DNA of 64,000 nucleotides from the NCBI RefSeq assembly GCF_901933205.1, contig NC_044573.1, positions 57,600,493-57,664,492 on the forward strand, in the 5' to 3' direction. The translations under genes were made by a program, and so were the position numbers. Source of the stretch: Camarhynchus parvulus. Lineage: Eukaryota; Chordata; Aves; Passeriformes; Thraupidae. The notes under the pieces were generated by a model. The model did not search any database. It had not been told where the DNA came from and saw only the letters and a program-made list of their open reading frames with translations. Shown in pieces: positions 24,261 through 36,100 of this stretch (position 1 is the stretch's first letter; each line of letters begins with the position of its first letter).

Positions 24261-25723
24261 AACTGAGTTTCTTTCAAAAAATGCCGTGTTCTCTACTCAC
24301 AAATCAAACAAATATGGTTCAAGCTGCAAATTATTCCTGCATTGCAACAGACAAAACTGGGGTCAAATGTAGTTGTTCTTTTTCATTCATGTCTGTTCAC
24401 ACAGTTCATCCTTCAACTGGCAATCACCGAGCTAGAGATGAAACCCTCCACAGAGTGCTACCTCTGCAAGCCACGAGCTCCAAAACCCCTCAAAGTTCAA
24501 TAAAATCTGAGACTTTCCTGGTCTCACCCATCTCCATTGCATTTGATTTCCTATCCAGGCAAGGTGAAAGAGTAACAGGAAGGGAGAGTGTTCGTACAAG
24601 ATTGGCATGGCTATGAAAAAAAATAGGTATGTTATTGTAGTTACAGTGCAGCTAAAATGAACTCCCTTTTAACACATCTTAAATCCTTTCACTTTCATGC
24701 AACTGTTTACTCTGCTACCCAACCAAGGGCATAGCAACAGTATCTCTTAAGTATGAAATATTTTTATAATGAGACACTCATCTTCTGGATTTCTTCTTAT
24801 GAAGGGAAAAAAGTATGTCTGATGTCAAACATATTTTCCTAGTTGGTTTCTGCTTTGGATAGAGGAAATGGATTGGCAGAAAATATATTACCTTTTTGGT
24901 GTTATTCAAATTGTTACAAGTCCTGTCTCCTGTCTTTCCCATGATACTGACCAGTACCAACTTGGGTGGGCATCTGTGATGTGACCCACCAAATGGAGAA
25001 ATTTCCTACAGTTCCAGGAGTTGGCTGCATAGATGAAACTTCAAAGCATTTATAAAGCTTCCAAAGTTCCTTCATTAGTATTTTCTATTTGAACTGAATG
25101 TTCCCATTAACTCTAGAAATCTTTATTTTTTTTAATCCTTCTAAACTATTTCTGTTATGTTTCAAAATCTCCATGAATTTTAAAATAACTAAATTCATGG
25201 TGGAGTGCCTCGAAGTCACATTTAGCTGCCTTCTCATGCTGGAAGGATGAGTCTCAAATTTTAAACCGTTCGGTGCCTGCACTGCTACTGGCAGACAAAT
25301 GTTCTGTCCTTCATCCCTGGTGCCCAGTGTTATCTTGATGTTCTCTGCAGCCCAGTTGGCTAATACAGTGGCTTAACCAAACTGCAAGGACCTATACCCA
25401 ACACCACGAGAGTCAAAGCCAGTGGCTGGACTGCTCTCCTGACACTGGAAGAACCTGAATTCAAATCCAGCCTCCAGATGTCAAGATCCCTCTCACCTTC
25501 AGTGTAATGTTCTCTTGAGAAAGGGTTGTCCATCTGCTGTATCTCCATCCTTTCTGTAAGAAATGAGGGGTTTTGATGTTATTTACACAAGAAGGTTCTT
25601 TTTCAACTGAGTGGAGAAGTGCACTTAGTTCCCAGGAGTCCCCTGCTTGACTCTTTCAGCTTATTAGCCTGTTTTTCCACTCCAAATATAGATCTTGGTG
25701 TGGTTTATTCCTTATTGCTTTAG

Positions 25724-25863
25724 TCTGCCTCTGTGCTAATCTGGGCTGCTAATCTGGGCTAAGCCTCAGAAAGAGCTTTGTTAGGCTGGCTATTGCCAAA
25801 GTGTTTGAATGATACCATGAAGAGCAGCAACAAAAACTTGCCAGAACACTGTCCTGTGAGCAG
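25724..25863 (+). other. Candidate non-coding (or poison) exon, 140 bases
   Basis: The left edge is an acceptor-like TTTATTCCTTATTGCTTTAG ending at 25,723. The right edge is a strong donor GAGCAG|GTAAGT at 25,864. All three plus-strand frames contain a stop, all of them inside a small tandem duplication (TGCTAATCTGGGC twice, 25,735-25,760). If it is spliced at all, it would be a non-coding RNA exon, a UTR exon or a poison exon. The splice-site strengths are seen in the sequence, but nothing shows that it is used. Confidence 0.2.
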
Positions 25864-28139
25864 GTAAGTTTAAAAATTACTACTAGCAGAAGTATAAGGT
25901 ATGATATCAGTAGCCAGAGCAAATGAGAAATTGCAGGGGTTTATTTTACCTTTTCCTATCCAGAATGAGTGTTATATTTGGGATAAGATGCAACTGCAAA
26001 CAATGAGGGACAAAAGCACTTATACAGACAGCAACAAATGCATCTCATCTTTTCTGACTTGGGAAAGGGTGCACCACACATCTGATTTTCACAGCTTTCC
26101 TGCGTGAAGTTATGACTGTCAGAAATGTCAGAAATGCCATTTCATATTAGTCGAAAAGCACAATGCTGTCTTGTTACTGCATGGACACAGACAGGCTTTT
26201 CATACCCCTACAACAGAAACTGGGAGGGATTACCATATTGTGCAGAGAGAAGAACGAATTGCAGGAGTTTAGAATCTTCAGCATTTACAGGGAAGATCAA
26301 GAGTTGCAAGGTGAAAGAAAAAAAAAAACAAAGGAGAGACAATTTAAGATCACATCCACACTGTGGGAAAAGGAGAGGTTTTCTGTTACTGGGTAAACAA
26401 AGGGAACTCTTGGGAACTCAGAAAGAGCATGTGAGCCCTTAAAAGAGGAACCAGAACAAACTCAGGGAGTGAAGGAAGCTGCATGCAATAGAGATGAGGA
26501 GCAGAAGCAGAGAGTTACCTAGTGTGAGAGTCAGAGATGTGCTATGGGCAGGGACAGCTCTAGATTAGATGAAACTGGGGGGATACAAGCAGGGCCATGA
26601 GCAGCACCTGCACATCCTTCCCCTTCCCACCTCTTACACACATAGCTAGAGAGAGGGAGGGTGATGGTACCTGGGCACTCAGAATGAGTCACATGTTTAT
26701 CTAAAAAGTGACAAATGGGGCCAAGCCAGCAAAAAGATACCCTTCCTGTTCCTATTTTGTCCCTGTCATGTCTACATTGAGCCCTGCTCTTCTTCTGCCT
26801 CCTTTTGATTATTTTCCAGTCTGCCCCTTTAAAAACTCACACAGTCCTCTCTGAAGCTGAACTAGCTGTGGGAAACTGAGATATTATAGAAACCCCTCAG
26901 TGCCAATTTATTAATGTTACTGAGACTTGTCTACACTCAGAATAGATATATTGCTACAAGGGAGGCCTTCATGCAGCCAGAATCAGTACTCATGGCTCTG
27001 CTGAGATGTAATCTACTGTTAAAAGCACTACTTAAACAAATGTTTGCATTGTAGGGCAGGTCTCCCCTGCCGGCCACTACAGCAGTCCAAAAAGCAGCAC
27101 TTTCAATCCAGATAACCCAGGGGCAGATCTGGAGAATTATCAACTACTTGGCAGTATTTAGTCATGGTTTTCTAAAGGCAAATCTAGCCTTGTTTGTGAT
27201 GCAATACAGTTGAAGGGTGACATGCCCATCCGTGTCACCATGCTGTGCCACTGAGCTCTGCAGCGCGCCCAGCCAGCTCCCACCACCCAGCTGGTGCAGC
27301 ACAGGAATGCCAGCACCAAAGGGTGGTGGCTGGGCATGGTGTTGGAGGCCATTCACAGCCTACCCAGGTGTCTTGGTTTTTTCAGCTATGACAGGACCTC
27401 TGAAGAAGCCCAGGATGAGGAGAAAGTGGCTGTATCATTCTGTCTCTCTCAGGGCTGAACAAGTGGACAAAGAATTGTCTCAGGCACAAAGTGACTACCC
27501 AGGAGCTTTGTTTTACAAATGAAAACTACTTCAACCTTCCCCACTGATAGTCCCTCACATCTTGGAACCATGAGTTTGTGGCAGATGCAAAACTGAAGAT
27601 CACTGAAGGAAAAAAAAATGTCCCAGTAGTGGCCAGAAAGATTATAAGAATTAAAGAGTCTTATGCATGGAGACATATTGTCACTTTTTCAAAGACCCCA
27701 TGAAAAAGAGCAGGGCTTTATTAAAATTGGTTTTTTACAGCAAAACAGCTGATCCTCTGATCATTTCTCTTTATGACTCCCTGAGTTAAGCAGAGATTGT
27801 AAGTCCACTGCAGAGATCAACATCTATTCTGGAGATGGATGCTCATGTTCACAAACTGGTGTAGGATCGGGGTCTCCTTCTTAACTTGTTTTAGTTCTCT
27901 CACACAGTGAAACTTTTGCAGTTTCATCCCAAGCACTTTGATGTTTCCTCACTGATCTCTTGAATTTAGGACTAAAAGGGATGATTAGATGTCTGCTTGA
28001 CTTCTTGACTATAGAAGACCTGAAAATTTGACTGGCTAATCTGACTTGAACTCAGTAAAATGAATATGACAATTATACTTCTTCCAGAAAATAAAAATCT
28101 ATGCTTAATCTGAAGTTGGCAAGACAGCAAACTCTTCCT

Positions 28140-28310
28140 TCCCTTAATAGCCTCTTTCAGTGGTCAATCCCCACATTCCTTAAAAATCCCCTCTTGTTCC
28201 TACCTTCTCTTACTTTAAAACAATTACTTTAAAACCATTGCCTCTTATCCTCTCACAGGAGGCTCTCCTAATGTTATTTTTTATAACCCTACAATGTAAT
28301 TGTCTGCTTG
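28140..28310 (-). mobile_element. Degenerate old CR1 LINE remnant, minus orientation
   Basis: The sequence TTTAAAACCATTGCCTCTTA (28,226 onwards), followed by TCCTCTCACAGGAGGCTCTC and then TTTATAACCC, parallels the complement of the CR1 3' UTR region (family phrase AAAACCATTACCCCTTGTCC, then CTATCACTAC, then TTATAAGCCCC). Upstream, CAGTGGTCAATCCCCACATT fits the preceding CR1 part. Divergence is high and both edges are uncertain, so this is a much older insertion than the other copies. Confidence 0.5.
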
Positions 28311-28599
28311 TTCTCAGCCCTAGGTGTACTTGGATGGTTAGAGACACACAGGCAGTAGGAGGTTTGTAAGTCCAAATATGCCTTTCCTTAGGCAAACTAC
28401 TGTAATTGGAAATTGCTGACAAGTCCCTCTTTGGTCTGAAATAGAAGCAGCAAGCTTTAAAATTAAATGCAAGTTGAGAACAATTATCCAGAGCACAGGA
28501 GGAGTACAGAAGGCCTTATGCATACGGGAAGGGCACTTTTTCATATGGTTTATTTTCTTTTAAATATGGGAAAAATATGGAGCAAAGTAGAGTTATTAT

Positions 28600-28880
28600 G
28601 TTACTGCAGCCCTCCCCAGCAGCCGTGCAAAGCCAGAGGCGAGGGAAGCCTCCACCTTCGGCAAGCCCCCGGCCGGCTGTGCAGCTGGGATTTGTCAGAA
28701 CATCCAACAAAGCGCAACCACACGCCTCTCACATTCATTCCACAGGGACCTTCGGCTCTCAGGGGCACAGCCACAACCAGGCAGGCTGGTTTGCAGGAGA
28801 AATAGCTGGCAGGCTTTGCCCAGGGCACACTGCTGCAGAGCCGACGTGCCACGCTGCATCTCTCGTGCAGCACGCTAGTG
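28600..28880. promoter_or_regulatory. CpG-rich, GC-rich patch (island-like)
   Basis: About 280 bases are near 60% G+C with roughly 14 CpG dinucleotides (clusters at CCCCGGCCGG, CCGACGTGCC, CTCGTGCAGCACG). The surrounding DNA is AT-rich and CpG-poor. It is too short for a classical CpG island. It may be a small promoter, an enhancer or an unmethylated regulatory patch. No TATA box or convincing coding frame accompanies it. The 28,577-28,942 open frame is a consequence of the low stop density in GC-rich DNA. Confidence 0.3.
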
Positions 28881-30304
28881 TGGGATTATTGTTACGTGCT
28901 TATTCTGTCTCTGCTCCTCCTACAGCAGCCTTGGGATCATGACCAAAGCAATAGAGACAACACAGAAAGGGAGGATTTGGGAGGGCTTGATGGGCAGAAG
29001 GATAATGGGTTCAGCATGGGAAAAGTCAGACTTTCAGAAGTACTTTTGAAAATCTTTTCCACCATATCCAATGCTGCAAATTGTGTACTCATTAGGAGTT
29101 TTTATTTAAGTCCACTGCACTCAGTTATTTTCAGTCATAAATTGATTGTGGATATGAAGTCAATGTAGACTGTGGATAAAGTGTGTGTCTAAGATTGCTG
29201 TCACAGTAGCCAGTACCACAGGGAAGAGATTTATTATTATGATCTTATGTATCTTAGGTAAAATATTTTATATAAAGCAAGGTAAAATCAATACCAATCA
29301 TCAAAAGTTCACACCAAGAATATATAAACAGCATTTTTTCTTCTTTATTCAGTAGAAAAAGCAAAAGGTAAATTAACATGCTGATAAAAATAAGACATTG
29401 CTAGCAGGTCTGCTTTCCCAATGAAATCAGAACTGAGAAGCTTTAATTCTCTGAGGTACTTATTTGTTGTTGTTTCTTGTTTTATTTTTATTTTATTACC
29501 CTTCTCCAGCTGTCACAATTCATAGCAGGCTTAGAGAAAGTCAAGTGTAACTAAAGGCACTGCCAGAATTACCTCTGTTGGTCTCACTGTCAGTATGACA
29601 ATTTTCACTAGATTTTTATCTGACACAACCTGTGGAGTAGACAAAGGCAATCTCTAGCACTGAAGTTCTCGGACAGGAAGTATCAAACTGCTGTCTTGTT
29701 TTCAGAAGAGTCTAATAGAAACTGCAGATAAACAAAAGAGAAATATTGTCCTGTTAATTTATCCTTAGAGAATACAGTTAGTTATGCTCCTAGATGGATT
29801 TTATTTTGCATGAAGAAGACAAAAGATTTGTCTACTGAAAACAGACTTCTGATAGGACCTTAACCTGCTGTGACTGAAGATACTGAGAGGGCATATAATC
29901 CAGGGCAGTTTTTTTGTTATAGCACAAAACAAAGCTGGAAATGGCAAGTGGTTCTCTGTGAGCTCTTACTGCGCAAAAGTGACTTGACCAGCCACATAAA
30001 AACTTGGGACAAGAATAACAGAAAGTAACTCTCTCCCTTGGGTTTTTTTCATAGTATTAACCTAGATCAGAGAGACAATCTAAATTCCAGTATGGCTCCA
30101 CTAATATAAACTAAATAAAACAAAAGTTTTATTAGCAGGCCATGGCAAGATTGATCTGCTGTCCGTCATTACCTCTGATAGCCTCCAAATGATAATCTTC
30201 AAACTTAGCTTCACTGCCAGAGAAGCTGCATGCAAAATTTCCACTTCGTTAACATTTGCCTTCTGCAGATTAATATTAGAAGTGAGCTGAATTCAAAACC
30301 TGAT

Positions 30305-30444
30305 TTATTTCTCCTTCTCTTGATGGTTACGGAAACTGAAGCCTGAACTTCTGTCTGTCCCCTTGACTGACTCAGTCACTGAAGTAGACCTGCTTGGAAA
30401 ACTTGGATATGGACGAAGATTGTGGCGCTCAGACTCCTTCCCTG
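30305..30444 (-). other. Candidate 3'-terminal coding exon
   Basis: On the minus strand, a moderate acceptor (TTTCACAATTACTTAG) ends at 30,445. It is followed by 45 open codons to a TAA at 30,305-30,307. The predicted tail is hydrophilic and Ser/Arg/Lys-rich, with internal residues LRPYPSFPSRSTSVTES, and ends in EKEK. It retains three CpG in otherwise CpG-poor DNA. An AATAAA lies about 170 bases downstream (30,128-30,133, minus strand), followed by T-rich sequence, as expected of a 3' UTR. I do not recognise the protein. The entry phase is 1. Chance is a serious alternative, since AATAAA is frequent in AT-rich DNA and the acceptor is only moderate. Confidence 0.2.
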
Positions 30445-31576
30445 CTAAGTAATTGTGAAAGATCCTCATTTTTTTCTTATCCATTCCAGCAAAATACATT
30501 TTAACAATCAAAAGTAATGTTTTATAACTACACATTGATGAAAGGCTTACTCCTATAAACAAGTCAGGGAATATCATCCACAACATTGTTTTACTTTACA
30601 ATGGACGTATACATTCTAATACCATTGGATGAGACATTACTCTCCTGAAAAAATAAGAATATTGTTCTCTAATTCTAGCTTGTACTTCTTATTACCAAGA
30701 GAAGATGAAATCAGTCATCATAAAGTTGTGCCCTCAGATGTCCCCTACCTTACACTTCAGGAAGATGCAATGACTGCTGTTAGAGCTTTGCCATGTAAAG
30801 CAGCCAAGATACTACTGTGTCTCAAACCTTAATGCACCTGTGTCAGGAGGGTGCCTAGAAATTTCCAGGTTCTAGGGAGCTACTGGTTCCCCCTTCACAG
30901 TGTCTTAATCCCTGCTAAATATTTGGCTTCTAAAGTCAGTAAGAAGAATAGCTGACGCCAGCCATGGCTCTAAACCAGATGTGATTGTGGCTTGCTAAGA
31001 TGTATGATGTGCAAGGTTTTAGCACAGTGTTTTGAAGGCATTCTTAGAGAAGGAGGAAGGTAGAAGCCAGGAACACATTATAAAAAACACAATAAATAAG
31101 TGAACAACTCTTAAGCAGGGAAAGAAATGGCCCAGGCCCCTGCAAATGCACTCCTTACTAAGGAGTGCAAGGCTGGATCGCTCCTCCCTATGTAGAAAGG
31201 GAGCATGAAAGCAGCTATTTTACTTTGTTCCACTGTTAATAACAGAGGCAGGAAAGATGTGACTAAAGTCCTCCCAAATCCATAAGCTGCCTGAAAAATT
31301 GGAGTGGCTAAGGTGGAATCATCACTGTCAAACACAATCCCAGATATGTAGGGAAAAACTCGTGTTAGTGCATCACACACACATGGGCACATGTGCACAC
31401 CAGGCTCCACTTCAGAGCCAGCCTGAGCACTGATTTTTAGGATAACTAAAAATTTTTAATATAAAATTTTTAGTATAGCTAAATTTGGTCATTTACTTTG
31501 GAAAAGAAAATCCTTTGGAATAAAATAAGCAATGCCAGCACTAAATATGAAGTACTGGTAATGCAGTGACACTTAC

Positions 31577-31700
31577 CTTAGATAACCAGCCAAAGGACTG
31601 ACAGAGAGTTGTGCTGCTTGGTAAAGAGGTCTCTTGCTATTCAACAGACCTGAGTAAATAACTGAATTTTTGTTTGTCTGAGCTCCTAAATGAAGCACTG
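31577..31700 (-). other. Candidate internal coding exon, 124 bases
   Basis: On the minus strand, a long uninterrupted pyrimidine tract (TTTCTCACTCTCCTCCCCAT, then TTCAG) ends at 31,701. Then come 124 bases and a near-consensus donor CTAAG|GTAAGTG (31,577/31,576). Exactly one frame is open, entering in phase 1 and leaving in phase 2. It encodes about 40 residues including NSKRPLYQAAQLSVSPLAGY. The other two frames contain stops. By eye this is the best-formed exon in the window. I recognise no family in the peptide, and no partner exon with a matching phase is certain. It could also be a lineage-specific or cryptic exon. Confidence 0.3.
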
Positions 31701-33028
31701 CTGAAATGGGGAGGAGAGTGAGAAAGGACAATATTTTGCTCCAAATGAAATAGATTTTTAGGAGATTCCTGCTAAACTGAAAAACTGAAAATATTTCCAT
31801 TACTGTTTAGGTCTTTTGAACGGGGCATTTGAAATAAAAGGCAATGCTTTTGCACCATGCATAAACATGCCTTTTTTTTTCTTAGTTCCATAGAAATTAA
31901 GGGAGCAGCATGCACACTGAAGTATATTAGGAAAATCTATAGGTGAGATTGGCTCCCAAGGGAAAAAAAGGGGGGTGCTCACTGCGAGCATCTCAGACTC
32001 AATTCCTGCCCTTCATCGAAGGAATGGGAACATCAGGATTTCCCTGATATGTATAGGCACAGTGTGGTAGAACTCTCCATAACCAAGGGGAACTGCTCTA
32101 AAAATCACCACCTTTCCAAACATTGGTACCATGAAGTTGGGTACCAAAGAAACTGTTTGAATAAAGCTGTTTAGCAAGCTCAGATTAATAGCTGAAGAGT
32201 GACTGAAACACCCTTTTCTGGTTTATTGCTAACAAAAGGAGACCCTGACAAAGATGGCATCATCTCCACAGGTGTTGTGAGACAATCTCTTCAGGTGGGC
32301 ACCACCAAGTACAAACCATCATCTGAGCTGCATTTGTTACATATCTGTTACAAATGATACTAACTCCAGTACATTTAGTGCATCCCAGAAGACCCAAGGA
32401 ATCATTTTTGGAGGCAGCTGCAGAGGCAAGCACAGTGTGTCTCACCTGGCAGTAGGTTGGTGCACCTGCATTCCCCTCTGTGCTTTGTCTGACCAGCCTA
32501 TGCTCTCCAGGCTTCCCCTCTTTTCCATCTCCTCTGCCCCTCTCACACTGTTAGTGTGACACAAGAAAAGTATTTTTAAAAGCCAGCATTGAGCACGAGA
32601 TTTTATTTCAGTTCTTGTTTCCAGGCATCATGGTGATAATACAGCAGGAAAGAGACTTAAATTTGTTTTTTGATTAGCTCTCACTGGAAGACTTTTTCAG
32701 AGCACCAGCCAGTAGAACTGTTGCTTGTGCTGTGTAGAGGTCAATCAGCTAGACAGTAAAGATAGCTCATTTTATATTGGCCTCAAATGAAATGGTGGCT
32801 CCTTTTTGATTATGTGGATGTTAATATCTTCAGTATGCCACATTTGATTTGCAAATGTAGTGAGCAAAAAAAAAATAAACTCAATACTAAAATTAATCAA
32901 CTTATTTTATTTGGACAGGAGTTAAAATTGGTTTAGAAATACTTCCCATAATACAGTAAAATATAAAAGGAGTTTTAGCAATATATCTTTTATATGTATA
33001 AACATATACGCACAACACACATCCAAAG

Positions 33029-33064
33029 GATATATATATACATATATACACACACATATACATG

Positions 33065-33112
<48 letters not shown>
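33029..33112. repeat. Compound microsatellite: TA/CA-rich then (GATA)12
   Basis: 33,029-33,064 is alternating TA with CA interruptions. It runs into about 12 uninterrupted GATA units at 33,065-33,112. On the minus strand this reads as Ile-Tyr-Leu-Ser repeats, which explains two open frames there. Compound repeats of this kind are usually length-polymorphic. Confidence 0.95.
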
Positions 33113-36100
33113 TGACTGCAGAAATACATAAAAATTGAGGAAAATTCTTACTGAACCTTAACAAATGCACTTTAATACAAATATATTTGCATCTACATTT
33201 TGATCAGCTTTGAATATAAAATCGACTTTCTAATATGGATCTCCCTTCTTCCTAATTAAAATGGGAAATCTTCTTTTGAAGAGTATTGATTTAAATCCCA
33301 AGTTGCTAAGCTACATAGCAGAAGGGTGCAGTTATGCATATCTTGTTTTTAGAGGCCACACCTCTGCATTCAAGGACTCCAGATCATATTGGTTCAGTTG
33401 TTACATTTGAGAGCAAGTCTTTTACTGAAGCTCTTGAAATTCTTGTCAAGTAGTGAGAATTTTGCTATTTAAAAAAAAGAAGATAAATTTTATCCACTAT
33501 CTATATTGTATATTGACTATAACCTCATTTTATCATTCCAAAATCCAACAGTAGAAAAACAGAAGTGTCTTTTGCCAGGTTTTTTTTCCTACACAGACTG
33601 GTACCAGTGTGGTTCTGCCACACTTGTCCTACTCTTTTCATTTCTCTCGAGCATTTCTGCAATGGTTCACTCCTAGGGAACAGTTGACCCAGTGGACTGT
33701 AGCTTTAACTCCTGCTGCCTCTTCTGAGGGGAGCCAGAAGTGCACTTCTACCCTATTACCATCTCTATTAACCAGCCCAATAGGAGAAAAATTTGAGATA
33801 CCTGTGGTTTTAAAAGTAAAGCTCAGCTACAGTCCTTATACAGTGGTTATGAGGCCAGTCCTATAGCTCTTAGTGTCTACATCATTCAGAGCCACAGCAA
33901 TCTACAGGGCTCTTCCAGGTTGTGCCCATAACCTACAGGAAATATGTCTGCATAAATGAGGATTAGCAGAACTTGCTCTGACACAGTAGGACCAATTTAA
34001 TCAAGAATCTGTAGGATGGTAGTGTGTGATTCACTTTAATATTGCTGCTTGCAATGAGACAGCCATAAAATTTGTAGGCTAGAGGTAGCTTATTCTACAG
34101 TTCAGAGGAAGGCAAAGTCAGCCTGGCCTTCCACAATAAATTAATAGATTGTGTCTACCAGATCCCTGGGTACATTGCAACAGAGCTCCTGGATCTGTGG
34201 TCCAAACATCACTGATGGCTGCAGAATAGCTGCGAGGGTGATGGCCACAGCATTGTGTCTCAAGGTGCTGCTATAAATCTGTGTTTCCAGGTGCTAAACA
34301 GCAGGAGAAAACTGATAAATGCATATGAGATTTCTTTGTGCTTTATTTTCACTTGCTTTACTTGCTAAAGAAGCAGTAGGTGATGAAAAGGACAGGATGA
34401 AAAGTGATGTGTATAACTGTGAAAGGGGGAAAAATACAGCTGGGCATCTCTAATGAGGTGCAGTCCAGTCTGTAAAAAAAACATTTTAAATTGTTGGGCT
34501 GAGCGCCCTAGAGCAACACAGACCCCGATTCTTTGCAAACAGGAACTAATTGCTGAAAGCTCTCCAGAGTACTTTTTTTCATTCCTTTCAGTTAGCATTG
34601 GCAAAGATTTAGATATTTCATCAAGAGGAATGATCTCTTATAAGTCCTTCTTTTTAAATCTTTTTTCCCCTCTTTACTGATGTGAGGATTGGCACCAATT
34701 TAAGCAACTTCTTTCATCTCTGAACATGGACTTCCTTAAATTGGTTTAACAATTTAATCCATTTAGCTGAAGTCCATTCCAGTCAAATCCATTCAAGAAT
34801 TGCATGGAACAGACTCTCAGTGTTTCACCCAAACCACTGCTCCATTAGCAATTTCAGTCAGCAAGCTCATGTTGCTCCTTTTTTTTTTGGTAACATGCCC
34901 TGACACACTCAGCTGACTCCAGCACAACTTAGGGGGTCGTTTGAGTTGGTTTCCAGTGAGACAAAATTCAGTGTCTTGGAGATTGACTGCGGCACTACAG
35001 GTATGCTGGCTTTATTTATACCTAGATGAAAGCTGTTAAAACAGAGGCAATCACATGTGGCCTCCACAAAATCTCTGCAGCATGGGGCCTACACATCACA
35101 GCAATACCACTATTCCAAAAAGTCATCTTTCTTCAGAGCTGTCTGCAAATATCAACAATATTGCAGGATTTTTTTGTTTGTTTTTTTTCCCAATGAATTG
35201 TTCAAGTAGTAGCAAAGATGACTGTCAGCCTGGTGTTTTGCCTGTGTTGTAAGGAAAGTAAGAGAAGGGAATTTATAGCTCTGCTAACATTTTGCCCAGT
35301 TGGGCAGCAGCACTCTGTGAGCTTTACTGGGTGCTGAGGCATGTGGGAAAGCCAATTGTCATTGGCACAGCATGGGACCAGGCTGACCCTTTGGCTCTTC
35401 CCATCTGCCCATTCCAGCCTGCAGCCTGCAAATTACAGGCTGCTCTCCCACTGCAAAACACACATACTCCTGCCCCCCAAATTTGTTATGTTATTTTTGT
35501 GTTCATGAAAACACTAAAGTCAGGGTAAAAGGGACAAATAGTCCAGATTTGAAGATTTTCCATCTAGACCAAAAAAATGCTGCATGGCATGTGTGTTTAG
35601 CATTAGCAGGAAAATAAATGTGCTGTTTTCAAATTTTTGCTTCAGGGTCAGCCAACATCAGTCTACCATGTAACAGCTTTGAGGGGGGAAAAAAAGCTTC
35701 ACTTAAGGATACATCTGCCAGAGTAAACAGTGCCTCAAACCAGGGAAATCTAAAGCACATGCCTTATTGTCAAGTTTGGTTTAACTTGTTTTACAAATCA
35801 AAACAGCAGCTCAGTTTTTAAAACCTATTTTTAAGTCCACTAGTGTTTTATCAAGGAGTATAAAGACCTACATTACTGTTTCAGTCCTTACATTTTAAAT
35901 CAAATATCATGCACCAATTTATTTTCCAAGAATTAATGTCTTATCCCATTCTTACGTGCAGCTCTTCCTACTTCTTCATCATTTCTCATAAATCAGAGGA
36001 TCAGATTCCCCATTTTAGCTGTCCTGATACACCCCGCACTTGGTGGGCAATCTTTCTGTAGCCACTGACTCTTCTCGTGAAATATGTTAGTGTTCCTTGT

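Larger units (their letters stand above)
18318..28139. other. Unique non-coding DNA, 9.8 kb
   Basis: No protein-coding gene is recognised. The longest open frame of the window lies here on the minus strand (18,789-19,343, 184 codons). It has no motif I know and is discussed under findings. Specific items are listed separately: a 34-base tandem duplication, an A32 run, a CpG-retaining block and a possible non-coding exon. The patch 22,950-23,300 is GC-rich but carries few CpG and has no clear identity. Confidence 0.5.
28881..33028. other. Mostly unique AT-rich DNA with two minus-strand exon candidates
   Basis: No recognised gene. Two minus-strand segments with splice-like edges (30,305-30,444 and 31,577-31,700) are given separately. 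Also seen is an AT-rich inverted repeat at 31,445-31,474 (ACTAAAAATTTT and its complement around a 6-base loop). The 99-codon minus open frame 31,111-31,410 does not resemble a known family and lacks a donor. Confidence 0.5.

Noticed and set aside
24281..24616. Plus-strand frame containing NYSCIATDKTG, resembling an immunoglobulin F strand
   Set aside because: No other Ig strands, no paired cysteine at the right distance and no splice context. A short motif match by chance is likelier.
31111..31410. 99-codon minus-strand frame with hydrophobic stretches, possibly a membrane protein exon
   Set aside because: There is an acceptor-like TTTTTCAG inside it but no GT donor at a usable position, and no family resemblance.
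32902..33170. Minus-strand frames rich in Ile-Tyr-Leu-Ser
   Set aside because: They are readings of the GATA and TA microsatellites.
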